Source of the DNA: Hypericum androsaemum
Lineage: Eukaryota > Streptophyta > Magnoliopsida > Malpighiales > Hypericaceae
Length of the DNA: 64,000 bases
Direction: 5' to 3'
Assembly (NCBI GenBank): GCA_963995505.1
Contig: OZ023181.1
Coordinates: forward strand, 15,186,221-15,250,220
The position numbers and the translations under genes were made by a program. The stretch's first letter is position 1; each line of letters starts with the position of its first letter. The notes beneath the pieces are model-generated. The model was given only the letters and a program-made list of their open reading frames with translations, did no database searches and was not told the origin of the DNA. This document shows positions 12,162-24,607 of this stretch, in pieces.

Positions 12162-13010
12162 TTGCTTTTGCAGGTATGTCTCATAGCTCATCATAACGAA
12201 AACCAGGAATGGTATATCGATAACGGATGCACGAGACATATGACTGGAAATATAAGGTTCTTATCCAGTATAAAAGAAAAGAATGGTGGGAAGGTCACCT
12301 TTGGAGATAATAGACAAGGCATAATTATCTGTCAAGGTAATGTTGGTAATCCCTCTACCACACTTGTAAGTAATGTGCTGCTTGTTGATGGTTTGAAACA
12401 TAATCTGCTTAGCATATCATAACTCTGTGATAATGGACTATGTGTTAAATTTGAAGAAAATGTTTGCAAAGTTGGAAGTTCTGAAGGTTTATGCATGATA
12501 GGGCATAGAAGAGGTAATGTCTATGTAGTTAACCTGAAGTGTCTTGATGCAAACAACACATGTTTTATAGTAAAAGAAGAAGAGAGTTGGTTGTGGCAAA
12601 AAAAGTTGGGGCATGTTAATATGAGAGCATTGTCCAAACTTGCTAACCGTAAATTGGTTGATGGCTCACCGAGCTCATCGTTTGATAAGAATAAACTCTG
12701 TAAGGCATGCACCAAATGGAAGCATGTTAAATCATTATTTAAACCAAAATATTATTTGTCTACTTCTCGACCTTTGGAGTTGATCCACATAGATCTATTC
12801 AGACAAACTCGGATTCAAAGTCTTGGAGGATAACACTATGGCTTCGTGTTTGTAGATGATTACACCAAGTTTACTTGGGTATTCTTTTTAAGAATAAAAA
12901 GCGAAGCAACCAATGTATTTGTCAAGTTTTCCAAGAAAGTACAAAATGAGAAAAGTACCACGATCATAAATGTCAGAAGTGATCATGAGACAAAATTTGA
13001 GAACTCAAGT
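12162..13010 (+). pseudogene. copia protease / integrase N-terminus relic
   Basis: The protease-like motif WYIDNGCTRHMTG lies near 12212-12250. Functional copia proteases usually have DSGC, so the serine is replaced here by Asn. The GAG-pre-integrase domain and integrase zinc finger follow at about 12590-12740 (LGHVNMRAL, then CKACTKWK), and the integrase first Asp (IHIDL) near 12785. The second Asp region (VRSDHE) is near 12975, after which the element is cut off. A stop near 12831 splits it. Confidence 0.8.
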
Positions 13011-13175
13011 TTTTCCCTACCACACTTTTTTTTCTATGAGTTTTGGTGTAGTTAGATTTTGACGATGCCGGCGGTCGCAATCCCATTTACATCATGACAT
13101 GAGGAATATCACACTAAATAGACTGTATATACCATGACGTTTATTAATATATATACCTTTAAAAAAATATATTTC
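13011..13175 (+). mobile_element. LINE-like 3' tail (dispersed copy)
   Basis: About 160 bp similar to 28645-28795. Both contain accacacttttttt, a run of aacgag/gacgatg..ggtcgcaa, cactaaatag and ttattaatatat..acctt, and both end in an A run. A shared 3' tail ending in poly(A) is the form left by 5'-truncated LINE insertions. It interrupts the copia integrase sequence. Confidence 0.5.
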
Positions 13176-14887
13176 AGACCCCACAATTATGGGTGATTTT
13201 TTCCCCTATTACAAAGAAGTCCACTGCAAGCTCATCCAATGGAAGCTCGGTAGATTCAATATTATTAGCCCGTAAAAGGAAGTAAATTTATAACAAATAA
13301 TCTGAATTTAATTATTCTCCGTGAATATTATAACGACACCGAAAAGTTATAGATAACAACTAAAACCTGTGGCTCTAACCAAAAACACCTACAGGTGGCT
13401 CCCACTGATACGTGAAGTATATGTGTCTCTAACAAAATTATAAGGGCAGCTAACTCTTCTTTGGGCACACAAGAGTATAAAATTCAAAATGGTTTTTGTT
13501 TTTTAGAAAAAAAATACTTTTGTCCATATAATTGGAGGTAATGTACTGAATCATTAATTTTAGGAATCCAAAAAAAGGTGGTGGAATAAACCGCATACTT
13601 ATTTTTAGCGTCAGAATCTAACTAAATAGACTACAACATAGCTTACTCTAATTTTTAAGACCAAGTTCATGATGACCACATTCTATTAACATTGGTAAGA
13701 CAAAATAAGCATTCCCCTTGGAATTTGTCTTGCAATCCCCAAACTTGTGTTGCTAGCATCGAATATTAAAGATATTTATATCGTTGAAACCAAGAACCCA
13801 CCTTGCTTCTAGAGATAGCGCGCTTCTCCAGCTAAGCCATTTGTATTTTCGTATATGCATATCATTGGGGGAGCCGAAACTTGGCAAGAAAAGTACCCCC
13901 TGCAGTTTTAATTAGTTAATTCCCAACCAAAGAGTAATTATATCAACTGAGAATGACTTATTTTAGCTAAATAAGATTTTAAGTTTGAGTCATTTAGTAT
14001 GTGGTAATGTTAAATATTTGTTGAAAGAGTTTTGTCACATTTGAAAGGTTCTATCCAGCTCGAACCTGCATTAGTCCACCTAGTGGGGATCCAAAAAATA
14101 AACATAAAAAATAGTTAATTCCAGCTTTCCAGATTTTACTCGATTCCCATCAATAATCACATTCCAGCAATCTCAGTTAATCTTTCTCTAGATCTTGAGT
14201 GAACTGCGCACGTTTTTTTCAAATTTAATTTGGCTCTTCAGAACTTAGCAACATTAAAGAATCATGTAAAGAGATGGCTTATGTTAGCCATTTTGCTAAC
14301 CTATGTGAGCCGTACTCGGCAATTAACCAAACGAAAGAAATTTGAACTAGGAGTATTTTTTTTTGAGGGAAGGAGTATTCTTTTGGAAGAAACTTTTTAT
14401 AGGAGTAAAATATGGAAATTGCGGCAATTGTTATTTTTTAAAGATAAATTTTACACCATGTTAAACCCTAAACCTCTTTGAATTTGACAACGCTTTGTGC
14501 CGTTGGGCCAAATGTCTTTTGGCCAAAATTGTTATTTTTATTAGCTATTTTTGTATTTTATTTTTTATTAGTTAAAGAGGCAAAAACATGTATTAGAACA
14601 TCCTATGATCACAAAAGTACTGTTGTTTCAAAATTCTGTTGTATAACTACTTTCGTAGTACTTTAATAAAATAAGTTTTTGCGAAATGACATTTATTTAT
14701 CCCTTTTAAAAATTTTATTTAATGAATTTAGCAATTTAATTCTTTTTTGTGTGTATAGGTACAACATGATTGATCCTCCATGCCGTTTTCTATATTGTTA
14801 ATTTTTTCTAAAAGCCAGGTGCCCATGCCCATCCTTGCCCTCTCTTTTTTTTCTAGCTTTGTTTGTCGTGAATCACGTCTGCAAGTA
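13176..14887. other. No gene seen
   Basis: AT-rich, with only short ORFs lacking any recognisable motif. Around 13980-14085 is a diverged copy of a dispersed motif (aaatatttgtt..gagagttttg..cac..aaaggtt..gctcgaa) also seen near 4030-4090 and 43615-43680, probably an old transposon fragment. Confidence 0.5.
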
Positions 14888-15539
14888 TTAATTTCTGGGA
14901 AAACTACAGTTCAGTACCCTATAGTATCACGCTTTTTGCAACAGGACCATGTGGTTAAAACTATTAATTAGGTCCAAATTATTTCAAAATTTATCAATCT
15001 TGGGTCCTGCCCGGGTTCGAGTGACTTCCGAACCTACGTGGACCACCATGTCATCAAAACGACATCGCTTCAGTCACGTTGGACACAATGAATGGGCGAA
15101 TTAATGGAAAATTATTAAAATATCCTAGTTTTGTTTATATTATTTCAAAAATCTCTATTTAAATAATGTTATATAACTTTCCTCTACCATCATTCATTGC
15201 TCTCTCGCCTTCCTCTCCCTCCCTCGCTCCGTCTTTTTGCCTCCCACTCCCATCCCTCACTCCCTCGCCTCCTTCCATCTCCTTCCCGCCTCCCTCTCCC
15301 TTCCTTCACTCCCCTGCATCCTCTCGTCTCCACCCTTCTGACTAAAATCCCTCGTCTCGGCCCTGACTGAAAACCCTAAAAATTGACTTTGTCACCACCG
15401 ACTGACCAGAATGTTTCGTGGTTTTCCACCACGTCAAGGTATAGATTGAAAACCCTAAAACCCGCCTATTATTTTCGTTTATGGTTTGGTCGTATTCATT
15501 TTTGTGTATTTTTCATTTAGGGTTCGTGTGTTCTTTTTT

Positions 15540-15695
15540 AGTTCTTCTGGGTAAGCATGCGATTAGGGTTTCTTCTGGGTTTTGTTTTGGGTTTCGTTCG
15601 ATTAGGGTTTTGTTCTGAGTTTTTTTTCTGGGTTTAGTTCGATTAGGGTTTTGTTCTGGGTATCGTGTGATTAGGGTTTTTGTTCTGGGTTTCTA
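15540..15695 (+). repeat. Tandem repeat of gattagggttttgttctgggt units
   Basis: About four degenerate units of 30-50 bp containing gattagggtttt and tctgggt, in the presumed 5' leader of the transposase. The word resembles plant telomere DNA (TTTAGGG) but units are not 7-bp periodic, so it is not an interstitial telomere array. Confidence 0.6.
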
Positions 15696-15759
15696 CTAAC
15701 TATGGCTTGTGTTGTTCTGCAGGTTTTACTTATGCAATAGATGCACAACAGATACGCAT

Positions 15760-17190
15760 TTGGTATAATTATGGTGGACAATGGGATGCAAACTGAGGTA
15801 ATAACTATATTGGGGGCAAAATTTTTGAGATGAGTATTGGATATGATGTAGATATGTTTGGTTACTGGAATCTTCATGGTTTTTATCATGGCATGTTGAG
15901 GATGAACGAGTTTTGGATGTGGTACATGATTTGTGATGTCGATAGTAATGGTGGAATAATGGAGATTTTCAGGATAGGGAGGCTATGCAAATGTGTGAGA
16001 CCAAATGGAGCTCTAATTTGACTGATGTCTTTGGAATAGAACAAGGAGACAATGTTACAGATGTTCAAACATTAAAGGCGAGGTTGGAGGTTTACTTAAG
16101 GTTTGATAATGATTTGCAAAATGAAGAGATGCATCCTTAAGTGGCAGAGGATGATTGGAGTTCTGATAGTGAAGTTATTGTGTGTTGATAAGGGTATGGA
16201 TAAAGATAGCTCATCATCTAAGGAAAGCGAAGACGATGAAGATGACCAAGATTTGGCGTATGCGCCTGCTGATTTGGATGGAGAGGGAGAAGATGAGGTT
16301 ATAGAGGTGCGAAGACATCCTGTTCCAAAACATCTAGAAGCACTTCCTGCTAATCTTGACAATGATGACGATGAACCTATCATTTTGGGTGATACTGAAT
16401 TGGTGGACATTCGACGTGACTCATGTGATGATGGTGTTCCTGAATACGCATGGTTCAATGAGGATGTGAAAAAAGATGGTAAGTTTTTTTTAGTCATGGA
16501 ATGAAGTTCAAGTCTATTATGATTTTGAGGTAAGGATTGAAAGAATGGATTTTAAGCAATAGATCTGAATTTGTTTACAAGAAGAACAATAGAAAAATGG
16601 TCACTGCAGTATGCATATTTGATTGTGGATTCAGAGTCCATGCTTCCTTGATCAATGAAGAAGGTGTATTTCAGATTAGGACATGGAGTCCGTAGCACAG
16701 TTGTATAAAAAATTTGAGAACCATCTGGTGACAGCTAGGTGTGTTATTATACCTTCTCTTGTTCTTTTGCTTTGGCTGTAATTATATATGGACTGATACA
16801 TAAATATATTACTTTATGCGTACATAGCTGAGAAATACCTTGAGGAATTGAGAGACAATCTAGATCGAAAAGTTCTTGTCATGTAGAAGATATTCAAGAA
16901 ACAATTATAAGCAAAAGTGTCTATTCAGCAAGAAAGAAGGCAATGAGAATGACATCTAAAAGAGCTGCTGCCAGCACCAGCAAGACCTTTACAAAGGTAA
17001 TGTTACTAATATGTACAATTTGCATAAAGGTGATTGTGTACAATTTACACAAACTGGTTAGTTTACTAATATGTGCCCTTCTTGTAGAGACAATCGAGGA
17101 AGATGACGAGGATAATAGGAAGTCAACAATCAAAAAATTTGCACGTTTGAAGATGTTGGATGCAAGTCATTTTGGGGACATGAAGATACT
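15760..17190 (+). pseudogene. MuDR-like transposase N-terminal region, broken
   Basis: Pieces in several frames resemble plant MULE transposases. There is a first domain at about 15760-16140, then a long acidic linker at 16190-16330 (runs of Ser, Glu, Asp). The DGKFFLVMEMKFKS-type start of the MuDR domain lies at about 16470-16515. The VTAVCIFDCGFRVHASL stretch (about 16598-16650) corresponds to the zinc-type core, and AEKYLEELRDN (about 16828) to its C-terminal helices. Stops, frameshifts and possibly introns separate the blocks. The MULE DDE catalytic domain and SWIM finger are not present, so no active enzyme can be made. Confidence 0.72.
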
Positions 17191-17214
17191 TTGGATCGGC
17201 AACTAGTTTAGTTT

Positions 17215-17445
17215 AGTTTGACAGTGCACAGTTTGTAGGGTGTCATGTTTTGGACATGTTTTTGTAGCACTTGTCTTGGACAAGTATGAACATATTTTGG
17301 ACATGTTTCGTAGCAATTGTCTTAGACAAGTATGAACCTATTTTGGACATGTTTGTAGCACTTGTCTTAGACAAGTATGAACCTATTTAAGATATGTTAC
17401 GTTTGATATGGACAAGTATGAACCTGTTCCGGGCATGTTTCTCAG
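17215..17445 (+). repeat. Tandem repeat, about 57-62 bp unit, 3' of the transposase relic
   Basis: Units contain ttttggacatgttt, gtagca, ttgtcttagacaagtatgaa and cctatttt. Three to four degenerate copies between about 17250 and 17440. It could be a transcript 3' region or a subterminal transposase-binding array. The sequence alone does not decide. Confidence 0.75.
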
Positions 17446-17574
17446 CGAACAAACTTGCAAACTAAAACTTACATTACAACACATAAATTAGGGAAAAAAC
17501 TTGTATCAAGTTACCAAGCAAACATTACAATAAGTAACCAAGCGAACCATATTAAATTTATGTTGACTAAAATG

Positions 17575-17983
17575 ACAATCACAAGAAAACGACGATATGT
17601 ACGATACTTTTTCTCAATCTTGTTCAATGCCAACTCCATCTCACATGCACCTCAATTAGCTTTTTGAAGAATAGCTTGTAGTTCCTCGACAAGGAAAGAG
17701 TTTAGGATTTAGGAGTTTAGCTTTCCGAAGATTATCTTCAATATATTGCTTTTGAGCTTAATGGATTCGATTTGAGTTGGCAACACCTTTAACCCCTATT
17801 TGCACATTGGCGGATCACACCATTAGAAAAAATTGCACTTTTTTTGCCCATTCTCACTATATTTACCACACCCATAACAATGCATTCCCATATTCGAATC
17901 TGTCCTTGCCATTCGCATAAGCAAACAAACTCCAATTTTGCACATCTTCACCTTTGATTCTGAGAACCAGTAGATAGAGAAGA
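17575..17983 (-). pseudogene. GRF-type zinc-finger protein relic, convergent to transposase
   Basis: Read on -, from about 17891 down to 17798: Met-Gly-Met-His, then C-Y-G-C-G, nine residues, K-C-N-F-F, a stop, then W-C-D-P-P-M-C. This is the pattern of plant GRF zinc fingers (CxCG, later C.FF.W.D.P). Downstream (to about 17575) is a Lys/Glu-rich helical tail, also as in plant GRF proteins. Two in-frame stops break it, and its N-terminus is cut by the SIRE LTR insertion at 17984. It lies inside the MULE, tail-to-tail with the MuDR relic, so it may be a second element gene or a captured host gene. Confidence 0.6.
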
Positions 17984-18002
17984 TGAAAATGCCTTAAGTA
18001 TT

Positions 18003-20626
18003 TGTCACGACCCAAATCTGTGGTCGGTGACCGGCGCTACACTTGACTACTTTAATCACATACAAAAATCTAGCCAGCCTCCAACATATTCAAATTCTTT
18101 CAAAACATAAACCATTAGACTTAAAATTCTTATATTAAATATCGCTCTCCATCTTTAGTTTTAAATATTGAATTTACAAAAAAACTTATAATTCAAGCTT
18201 TGCAATATTAATACATTTTCATATGTTCTTATTAATTATATATTCCCAAGATCAAATTAAACTGTATAACTACGGAGTTTCTAGATCAAAGAGAAAACTA
18301 CAAACTGGAGACCTCGATGCAAGTCCTGGAGAACAAAGCGGACTTGGTACAATCAGATGACCAAATATAGCATATAATCACAAAGTCACAGAAACATGAG
18401 CAAACTACGTAACGTTCCATACCATCACGCAATTTGACACATGACACATAATTCCAATATCATATAGCAGAACTCACGAACATTCGGCAAGATCTAAATA
18501 GTGTCACTCCAACTCCGACACGAGGATACCATATCTCAAAGGCGCCATCAGAAACCAACCCCGCCGGCCAAACAGATCTTATCAGAATCTATTGTATCCT
18601 CAGTATATGTGCACATATGCCAACATCCCCGGTTGGTCACGGGTAGACCTCTGCCTACTAGACGTCCATATCACATAGCGGAGCCATCCATATCATATGA
18701 ACTTTCATATCATAGCAAATCCATATGCTCCAAACATATCAAATACATCGAATGCCCAAACTGGGCCAAATTAACCAAATATTCACATATCATAATCTCA
18801 CATCATCATATGACAAATGCACAATATGCACTCCAAAGTACTAATTTAATTTTATGACAAATAAATTGAGTGCGCCAAAGAATTAGGCAACAACCAAATT
18901 TCTTCCAAATTGACATCCTTATCCGCAGACAGTTGGTCCTCTAGACAACATCCATCATATGAACAACCACCTTCAAATATGGAAGAGTACAAAACATCAT
19001 ACTTTTAGCTCGACCAATTTCTAACACACTGTAATTACTCCAAGTATATGCTTTATATTCTCTAATACATTGGCAAATTCAGTAACCTAGATTTATTATG
19101 TGATTCGTAGGAATTGAACAATAACCCTTTGTGCTTTTGATATAACCTCCAATTCTCTAATTCAGTTTGTTACTTTTGGATTATCTTTGTAAAAATTAAG
19201 TTTTCGCCACATCTAATAAAATTCAATCTAATGCTCATAAGTTTACGGACACGGCAATATAATATTTTTCAACTTCACAATCTTTCGTCATCCATTAACG
19301 TTGAAAGGACTTGTTTTAATCTAGAATTTAATTACGCAACCTATAATAATTGACCTTATCTCACTAAAAATCCATTTCCTTTATCTCGGTTGCTTCATAT
19401 TCTCTACTTGCACCATATTGTTTTTCAACCTATAATAATTACGCAACCTAATAATAATTTGAGTTCAGTTGCTATTTCAATTATACAGTATCTCTCCGTT
19501 TCCATAATCGACTACTAATAGAAAGTCTCTTTCCTTTACCATTGAAAAAATAGAGCTTATACTGTTTCTATAATAGGTCAGTTTAATTCAAAAACGAACT
19601 ACATCTTTACTTATTATATTATATTAATAAATGAACATCATCTAATTTATTATTTCACTATAAATTGTAATTACATTTTGTTGCAGTAGATAAAGATTCG
19701 TTTAGTAGTTTTCTAAATAAATTATATACCCTTTGTACTTGACTGTTCTCAGTTTAATTTCCTACAGATGAGAACTTGGTCTTTCTAAGTTCCTTCACTA
19801 ATAATCCATATTCACGTATATTAGTTAGCTGTAAGTTAAATTTTCTTTATTCAATCATGCTTAAATAATAAATATAAGCTTACCTTACTAAGTCCCTTCT
19901 TTCTCTCGGGGCAACTTCTTTCTATTGTTTTGTTCACCGTTTCTTTTCTTTCTTTCATTTATTTTTTACCTTACTGGTTTCGTTTCTTTCTTTTTATTTA
20001 GGTGAAACTTATCAAAACCATCCACCTTCTTTTGGTTTATAACTATGATTGTTTTTCCTTGGTTGCCACGTTTCAAATATTTGTTTTTCTTCTTCTTTTA
20101 CTACTGCCACGTTTTTAACCTTTTCACTCACACTCTCACTATTAGGACTTTATGTTTATCTTGTTACTACTTTATTCTCTCACTTTAATTTCTTTTGTAC
20201 TTATCCTTGTCTTATAAACTTATCCCAAATCCAATTGCACCTCTATTTTATATTATCTGCTGCCTTTTTTTTTACTCCCAAGTTTATCTTGGATACTGGT
20301 CAGGTGGAGATATCTTACATTTATATTATAAATATATATTTTTGTGGTTACGGTGGATGGGATTAAAATCATCCAACTCTTAACGACATCCCTAGTTTTT
20401 AGTAGTTTTAGTTGTGGTGGCAATTTAACTAGTAGCCACATTTTTTTAGTTACATATATAATTAATTTCACTATCTCATACAAAATTATATCCAATCACA
20501 TTTTTGGTATTTCTCGATGACTAAATTGCATTTCTATTTTTAATATAGTATATTATTATCTTATCGAATAACTTAGCATACTTGACTAAACTCAATTAAA
20601 TTTAACTGAGATGATCGGGTATTACA
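18003..20626 (+). mobile_element. Gypsy-type solo LTR A (2.6 kb)
   Basis: Starts TGTCACGACCC and ends GGGTATTACA, both typical of Ty3/gypsy LTRs. Flanked by a perfect 5-bp target duplication GTATT (17998-18002 and 20627-20631), and the host sequence rejoins the SIRE LTR reading across it. No gag or pol similarity in its 2624 bp, and ORFs are short and featureless. A long solo LTR is the simplest reading. A non-autonomous element with short terminal repeats is less likely because no internal LTR copy is seen. Confidence 0.8.
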
Positions 20627-21318
20627 GTATTTTGATTAAGTGGATATCAAAATTTGGTTAAGATTAGTCAAAAAAAGCTAGGCATAGTAGTACACTGATC
20701 ATAAACTCACTTATCTACAACTACTACAAAAATGCTAGTCATGATCAAGGGACAACAAAGTACATCGAGAGATCGGTCATAAGCTATACCTATGAGTGAG
20801 GTAAATGACTTTTTCATTCAGACTAAGATTATTCTTGCACGGAGTCATAAATTTTTGTGTGATTTCTGATTTCGTAGTGAAGTATGAAGTCAACGAAGAT
20901 ATTTTATGAGTTGGGTTGTTAAGAGTTTCTTGAGTCTAGCTCAAGTCTTTACTTAGACAATCTAGCTAAGTTAGAGCTTGACCAAAAGATCCAGATATTT
21001 ATCCCAAGGCAAGTTTGAATTTGAAGCTTGCCAAGATCAATATGATTAGCATTTTTACCCGCCGTATAAGTGCCTCGAAAGAGCTTGGTTGCTTGGTGGT
21101 TAAAGCTCTCTTCTAAAAATAAGTGAGATTAACTTTGGAAAGAGTTTTATAATTATCTTAAGACAGTCCATGTGAAGGGGTACCAGCCCTAGACGAACTT
21201 CTCTTTTGTCCACGATATAATTGCTTAAAGTATGTTTGTTTTATACTAACATAACCCCATATAAAAGAGGTTTCGAAAGTTGTATTGTCTTTGTTTATAA
21301 CAGCTACTTCTATAGATC

Positions 21319-23682
21319 TGTGAGAACTGTAAAACTAATTTAGATAATAATATAAAATCAAGTGACTAAATAGTAATTGAACAAATTAGGGTTAGACCTT
21401 GTCTATATAAGAGGAGCTAGAAAAGAAAAATCGTAATGGGGAAGAAAAGAGAAATTTCATAGTTCCTAAGAGTAGCTATCATTATTTGTAAAATCTGACT
21501 GTGGAATGTTCTCGGATTGACATAAAACTTTGGGATTCTTTTTCTAACACGATGGGCAAGATTCTGGACAGTGTAGATGTTGTTTAAAGGTATCTAATGC
21601 AGTCTACACAAGCCAACTTTGAGAAATACAAATTTGAATAAAATAGGAAGGTAAGTCAATTTTTGTCTTATGTTGTGTCATGTATAACATGAGCTTGAAT
21701 ATATATGGTTTCGTAATCTTTATGAATCTGAATATATGTGTATGATTTGTGTAGCTTTTCATGAAAGAATAATCTTAGAGTTTTTTTTTTGGTGGGAAAA
21801 ATAATTTATTAAGGAAAAGAAAATAGAGTACAGAAACACGGAAAACCTAGGACCTACCTCTACTGATCCCACATCCTGGGTAGTCCAAAGGGGTGGGAAC
21901 CCCTGATCAACAGACCAAAGGAGAGCCCGAAAACTCTAAGACCTACTCTGCTGAAACCCGTAGGTTGGGCAGTCAGAGTGACGTCCCTAGCCAATAGGCC
22001 AGGAGGTCGCCGCCTATCCACTAACCCAGCTGAATCCACAAGTTGGCAATCTGGGGGCCCAGATATCAAACAGCAGTCCAATAATTGAGCGCCTACAATC
22101 CTAGCCCCGAGATATCCCAAGCAAGGGATGCTACCCACCCTCCCACCTCGGGGAGAGAAGAAAAAACTGAAATTCCACATACCTATCGTGTGTGGTTGCA
22201 GCCAGGGACCTCTGTAAAAAACTCTGTCGTCGTCAAACCGCAGAGAAAAAGAGCGCCTAAAAACCCGTTGGAACTGCGAATACCCTAGCTTGCCCACATG
22301 ACATTGAATATATCTAATGAATATATCTTATTAGTTTTGAGTAATTATGTAGTCAACCAATGTTACTAGTTAAACTGATTATTTGTATTTGATATTTTGG
22401 TGTACTGTTAATCACGCATAACCTTAGTCTCAGATGTGAACCCTGGTGAAACAGATTCGATGATAACAGGTTGTTGGACTTTTTGTTGGATTTGATTTAA
22501 GGATCTTAACTGTAGCTTCCCGAAATTAATATATAGAGGTTTAATAAAAGACATGAATAGTGGTGGTGCTCGTAATTGACTGCCATGGAAATTAATTAAA
22601 ATAGTTTCTACATGTACTTTTCTGGATTGTAATAAAACTGAGATGAATTTAATTAATGAATTAGGTTGCACTTACATGGTTGCGAAATAGGATATGCTTT
22701 AATTAGTTCATGTTGTTACGTTGAATTTTGCATGATACGGAGAGATTGAACAGCAAGAAATTCGACTTGTTTTCACTTGATTTAGTTGTGTTGGATTGTT
22801 CTTGTTTCGATCTAGTTGAATGATTTCTGTTTAATTGGTAAGTGGAAATTCTGTGAAGTGGTTCTGTACTCTAATTTTGATGTGTTTCAAATGACCCGAT
22901 CTCCCATTTCGATCTGTTCTGTGAAGTGGAATTCTGTGAAGTGGTTTTTGATGTGAATGTTCTGAGCAGATCCGATTTCTGTAATGGATATACGGGATTA
23001 TTCTCACGCCATTCTAGCCCCGTAGTTTATTCACATTGATTAACAGACTATTGGGTAACCCTAGGTGTGGGTAATCGAAAGGACGGGGAGCGTGGGAATA
23101 GTCTGCGCCCGTGGAGGGGATACTTTCCTGTCATATGGGCCTGGACCGCAGGAACATGAAAGTATTTATCTGTGCCCCACGGGAATCCCGTCATGATATA
23201 TATGTTAGGTTCCGGAGTCCTATTCTGTTAGATGGCTAAGTTAGATGGCTAAGTGACCTCTGTTTTCATTCTGAAAAGCTTGTCAGTGTATATGTGATTT
23301 CTGTTCTATGTGAATGCGTCTTAATTTGAATGATCATTATTGGGAATATTTGATATATGAATTGTTATATTATTTGAAATATAATGTACTGTATGACTTG
23401 TTATGTGCCTGAATGTGTGCCGGCTTACTGAGTTGCGTATCCTCATTAATGTGCGCTATGTGTTTTAGATGCTAAGGGACGATTCAGGAGTGAGAACTAG
23501 GAGTAGACTCATGTCTTGCATGGCACGACACTCATTTTTGTCAATTAGAATGAAGATTTCTATTTTCCATCTAGAATGTAACCTCAAATATATATGTCTT
23601 ATAACATACTTTGAAAGTAATTAAGCCTTATGGAGAACTTTCTCTCCGTGACGGTTGACATGTCCATTTATGGGACGTGACA
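21319..23682 (+). mobile_element. Gypsy-type solo LTR B (2.4 kb)
   Basis: Starts TGTGAGAACTGTAAAAC and ends GGGACGTGACA. Flanks agatc (21314-21318) and agatt (23683-23687) agree at 4 of 5 bases. The SIRE LTR sequence resumes on the other side. The body has no coding similarity. A separate retroposed piece lies inside at about 21781-22295. Its sequence differs from solo LTR A, so two gypsy families hit the same LTR. Confidence 0.72.
21781..22295 (-). mobile_element. Retroposed fragment with poly(A), inside solo LTR B
   Basis: On - the segment ends in about eleven A preceded by ccttaataaattattt, a polyadenylation-signal context. It is GC-richer than the LTR around it and has an open minus frame of 145 codons (21860-22297) without a recognised domain. 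Most likely a 5'-truncated LINE or processed transcript. Left and right limits are approximate. Confidence 0.42.
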
Positions 23683-24547
23683 AGATTAAATCACCCGCAT
23701 GTCAAAGTAAACTCATCAAGACAAGCCTAGGAAGAAAAGTGTTGGCTACTTTGCTAGCTAATGAAGGCTTCTCCTCCAACGGCTACAAACAACTACTTGC
23801 AACTTGAAGAGATGCTTGAATACTTGCTTCGTGAGCAACTTCTAATGGTTACATGCAAAGGAGATCCTATGAATAGAAGACCAAGCCAAAGACAAAGGCG
23901 GGCTACGTGAGATAGAAGAAAGTGATTAAGATTCAAAGATATAAATCTAACAAGAGCTGAATTCATATATTCAAGAGAGAGCTGTGATCACATGTGGTAA
24001 GACAAAGAGCAGATTAGAAAATCATTGTCTTAAAATACTTGCTCAACTTCTATGTGAAATTATGAGAAGTATATTGCGAAAGCAACGATAAGCTCAAGGT
24101 TTCTAGTGTTCCTGTAAAACTAGAGTGGTAGCTAGCCGGAGCCAGTTAAAGCTAGTGTATTGAAAGGTTACTAGTGAACCTGTAAAACTAAAGCAGTAGC
24201 TAGCTGGAGTCCGTGAAGCGAGTAGTTGTAAAGGTTACAAGTGAACCTGGTAAAACTTGTAGTGTTCTCTTGTATTTTTATTAGGGATAATAAAAAGCGG
24301 GAGGACTGTTGAAGAGTGGATGTAGGCTCAAGTGGACTGAACCGAACCTCTATACATCTGGTGTCAAATCTCCCTATCCCTATTCTCGATAATCTAAGTA
24401 CTGAAAGAATCAGAAAAAATTATTAGAAACCTAACCACCACTCCCTCCCTCCCGCGGCTCTCTTAGGTTGCATATTGGACCTACAGAAGAGCTGCTACTC
24501 ACCATTCTCGCACCCTCACTTTTTTTGGAATCTGCTACCTACTATCG

Positions 24548-24607
24548 AGCTTGGGGAGGGAGCTACAACCTTCTACCTAGCTTGGGGAGGGAGCTACAAC
24601 CTTCTAA
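24548..24607. repeat. Tandem duplication of a 31-bp unit in the MULE
   Basis: The word agcttggggagggagctaca followed by accttct occurs twice in direct succession in the subterminal right part of the MULE. Confidence 0.65.

Larger units (their letters stand above)
9935..13010 (+). mobile_element. SIRE/Maximus-like copia element, truncated
   Basis: A partial 5' LTR at 9935-10735 aligns with the solo LTR at 17984-24412. It is followed directly by gag and by protease/integrase pieces, then the element stops inside integrase at about 13010. The last roughly 500 bp of the LTR, the primer-binding site and the first part of gag are missing, so an internal deletion joined LTR to gag near 10730-10745. 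RT, RNase H and 3' LTR are absent. Lineage is inferred from the long LTR and the extended gag with a coiled-coil-like stretch. Confidence 0.75.
17984..24412 (+). mobile_element. SIRE-like copia solo LTR, split by two gypsy-type solo LTRs
   Basis: Pieces 17984-18002, 20632-21318 and 23688-24412 are collinear with the LTR at 9935-10735 and extend beyond it. Ends are TGAAAATGCC and GAATCA. The flanks gaaga (17979-17983) and gaaaa (24413-24417) agree at 4 of 5 bases. Net length without the insertions is about 1.4 kb, normal for SIRE-type LTRs. No internal domain remains, so this is a solo LTR left by LTR-LTR recombination. Confidence 0.75.

Noticed and set aside
15540..15700. Interstitial telomere repeat (ttagggttt words)
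   Set aside because: Units are 30-50 bp with tctgggt spacers, not 7-bp TTTAGGG repeats.
18003..20626. A host gene or internal coding region in this 2.6-kb segment
   Set aside because: ORFs are short with no domain, and the GTATT duplication with TG..CA ends fits a solo LTR.
22085..22297. Protein-coding gene inside solo LTR B
   Set aside because: Both strands are open over the same GC-richer retroposed block and neither shows a known motif.
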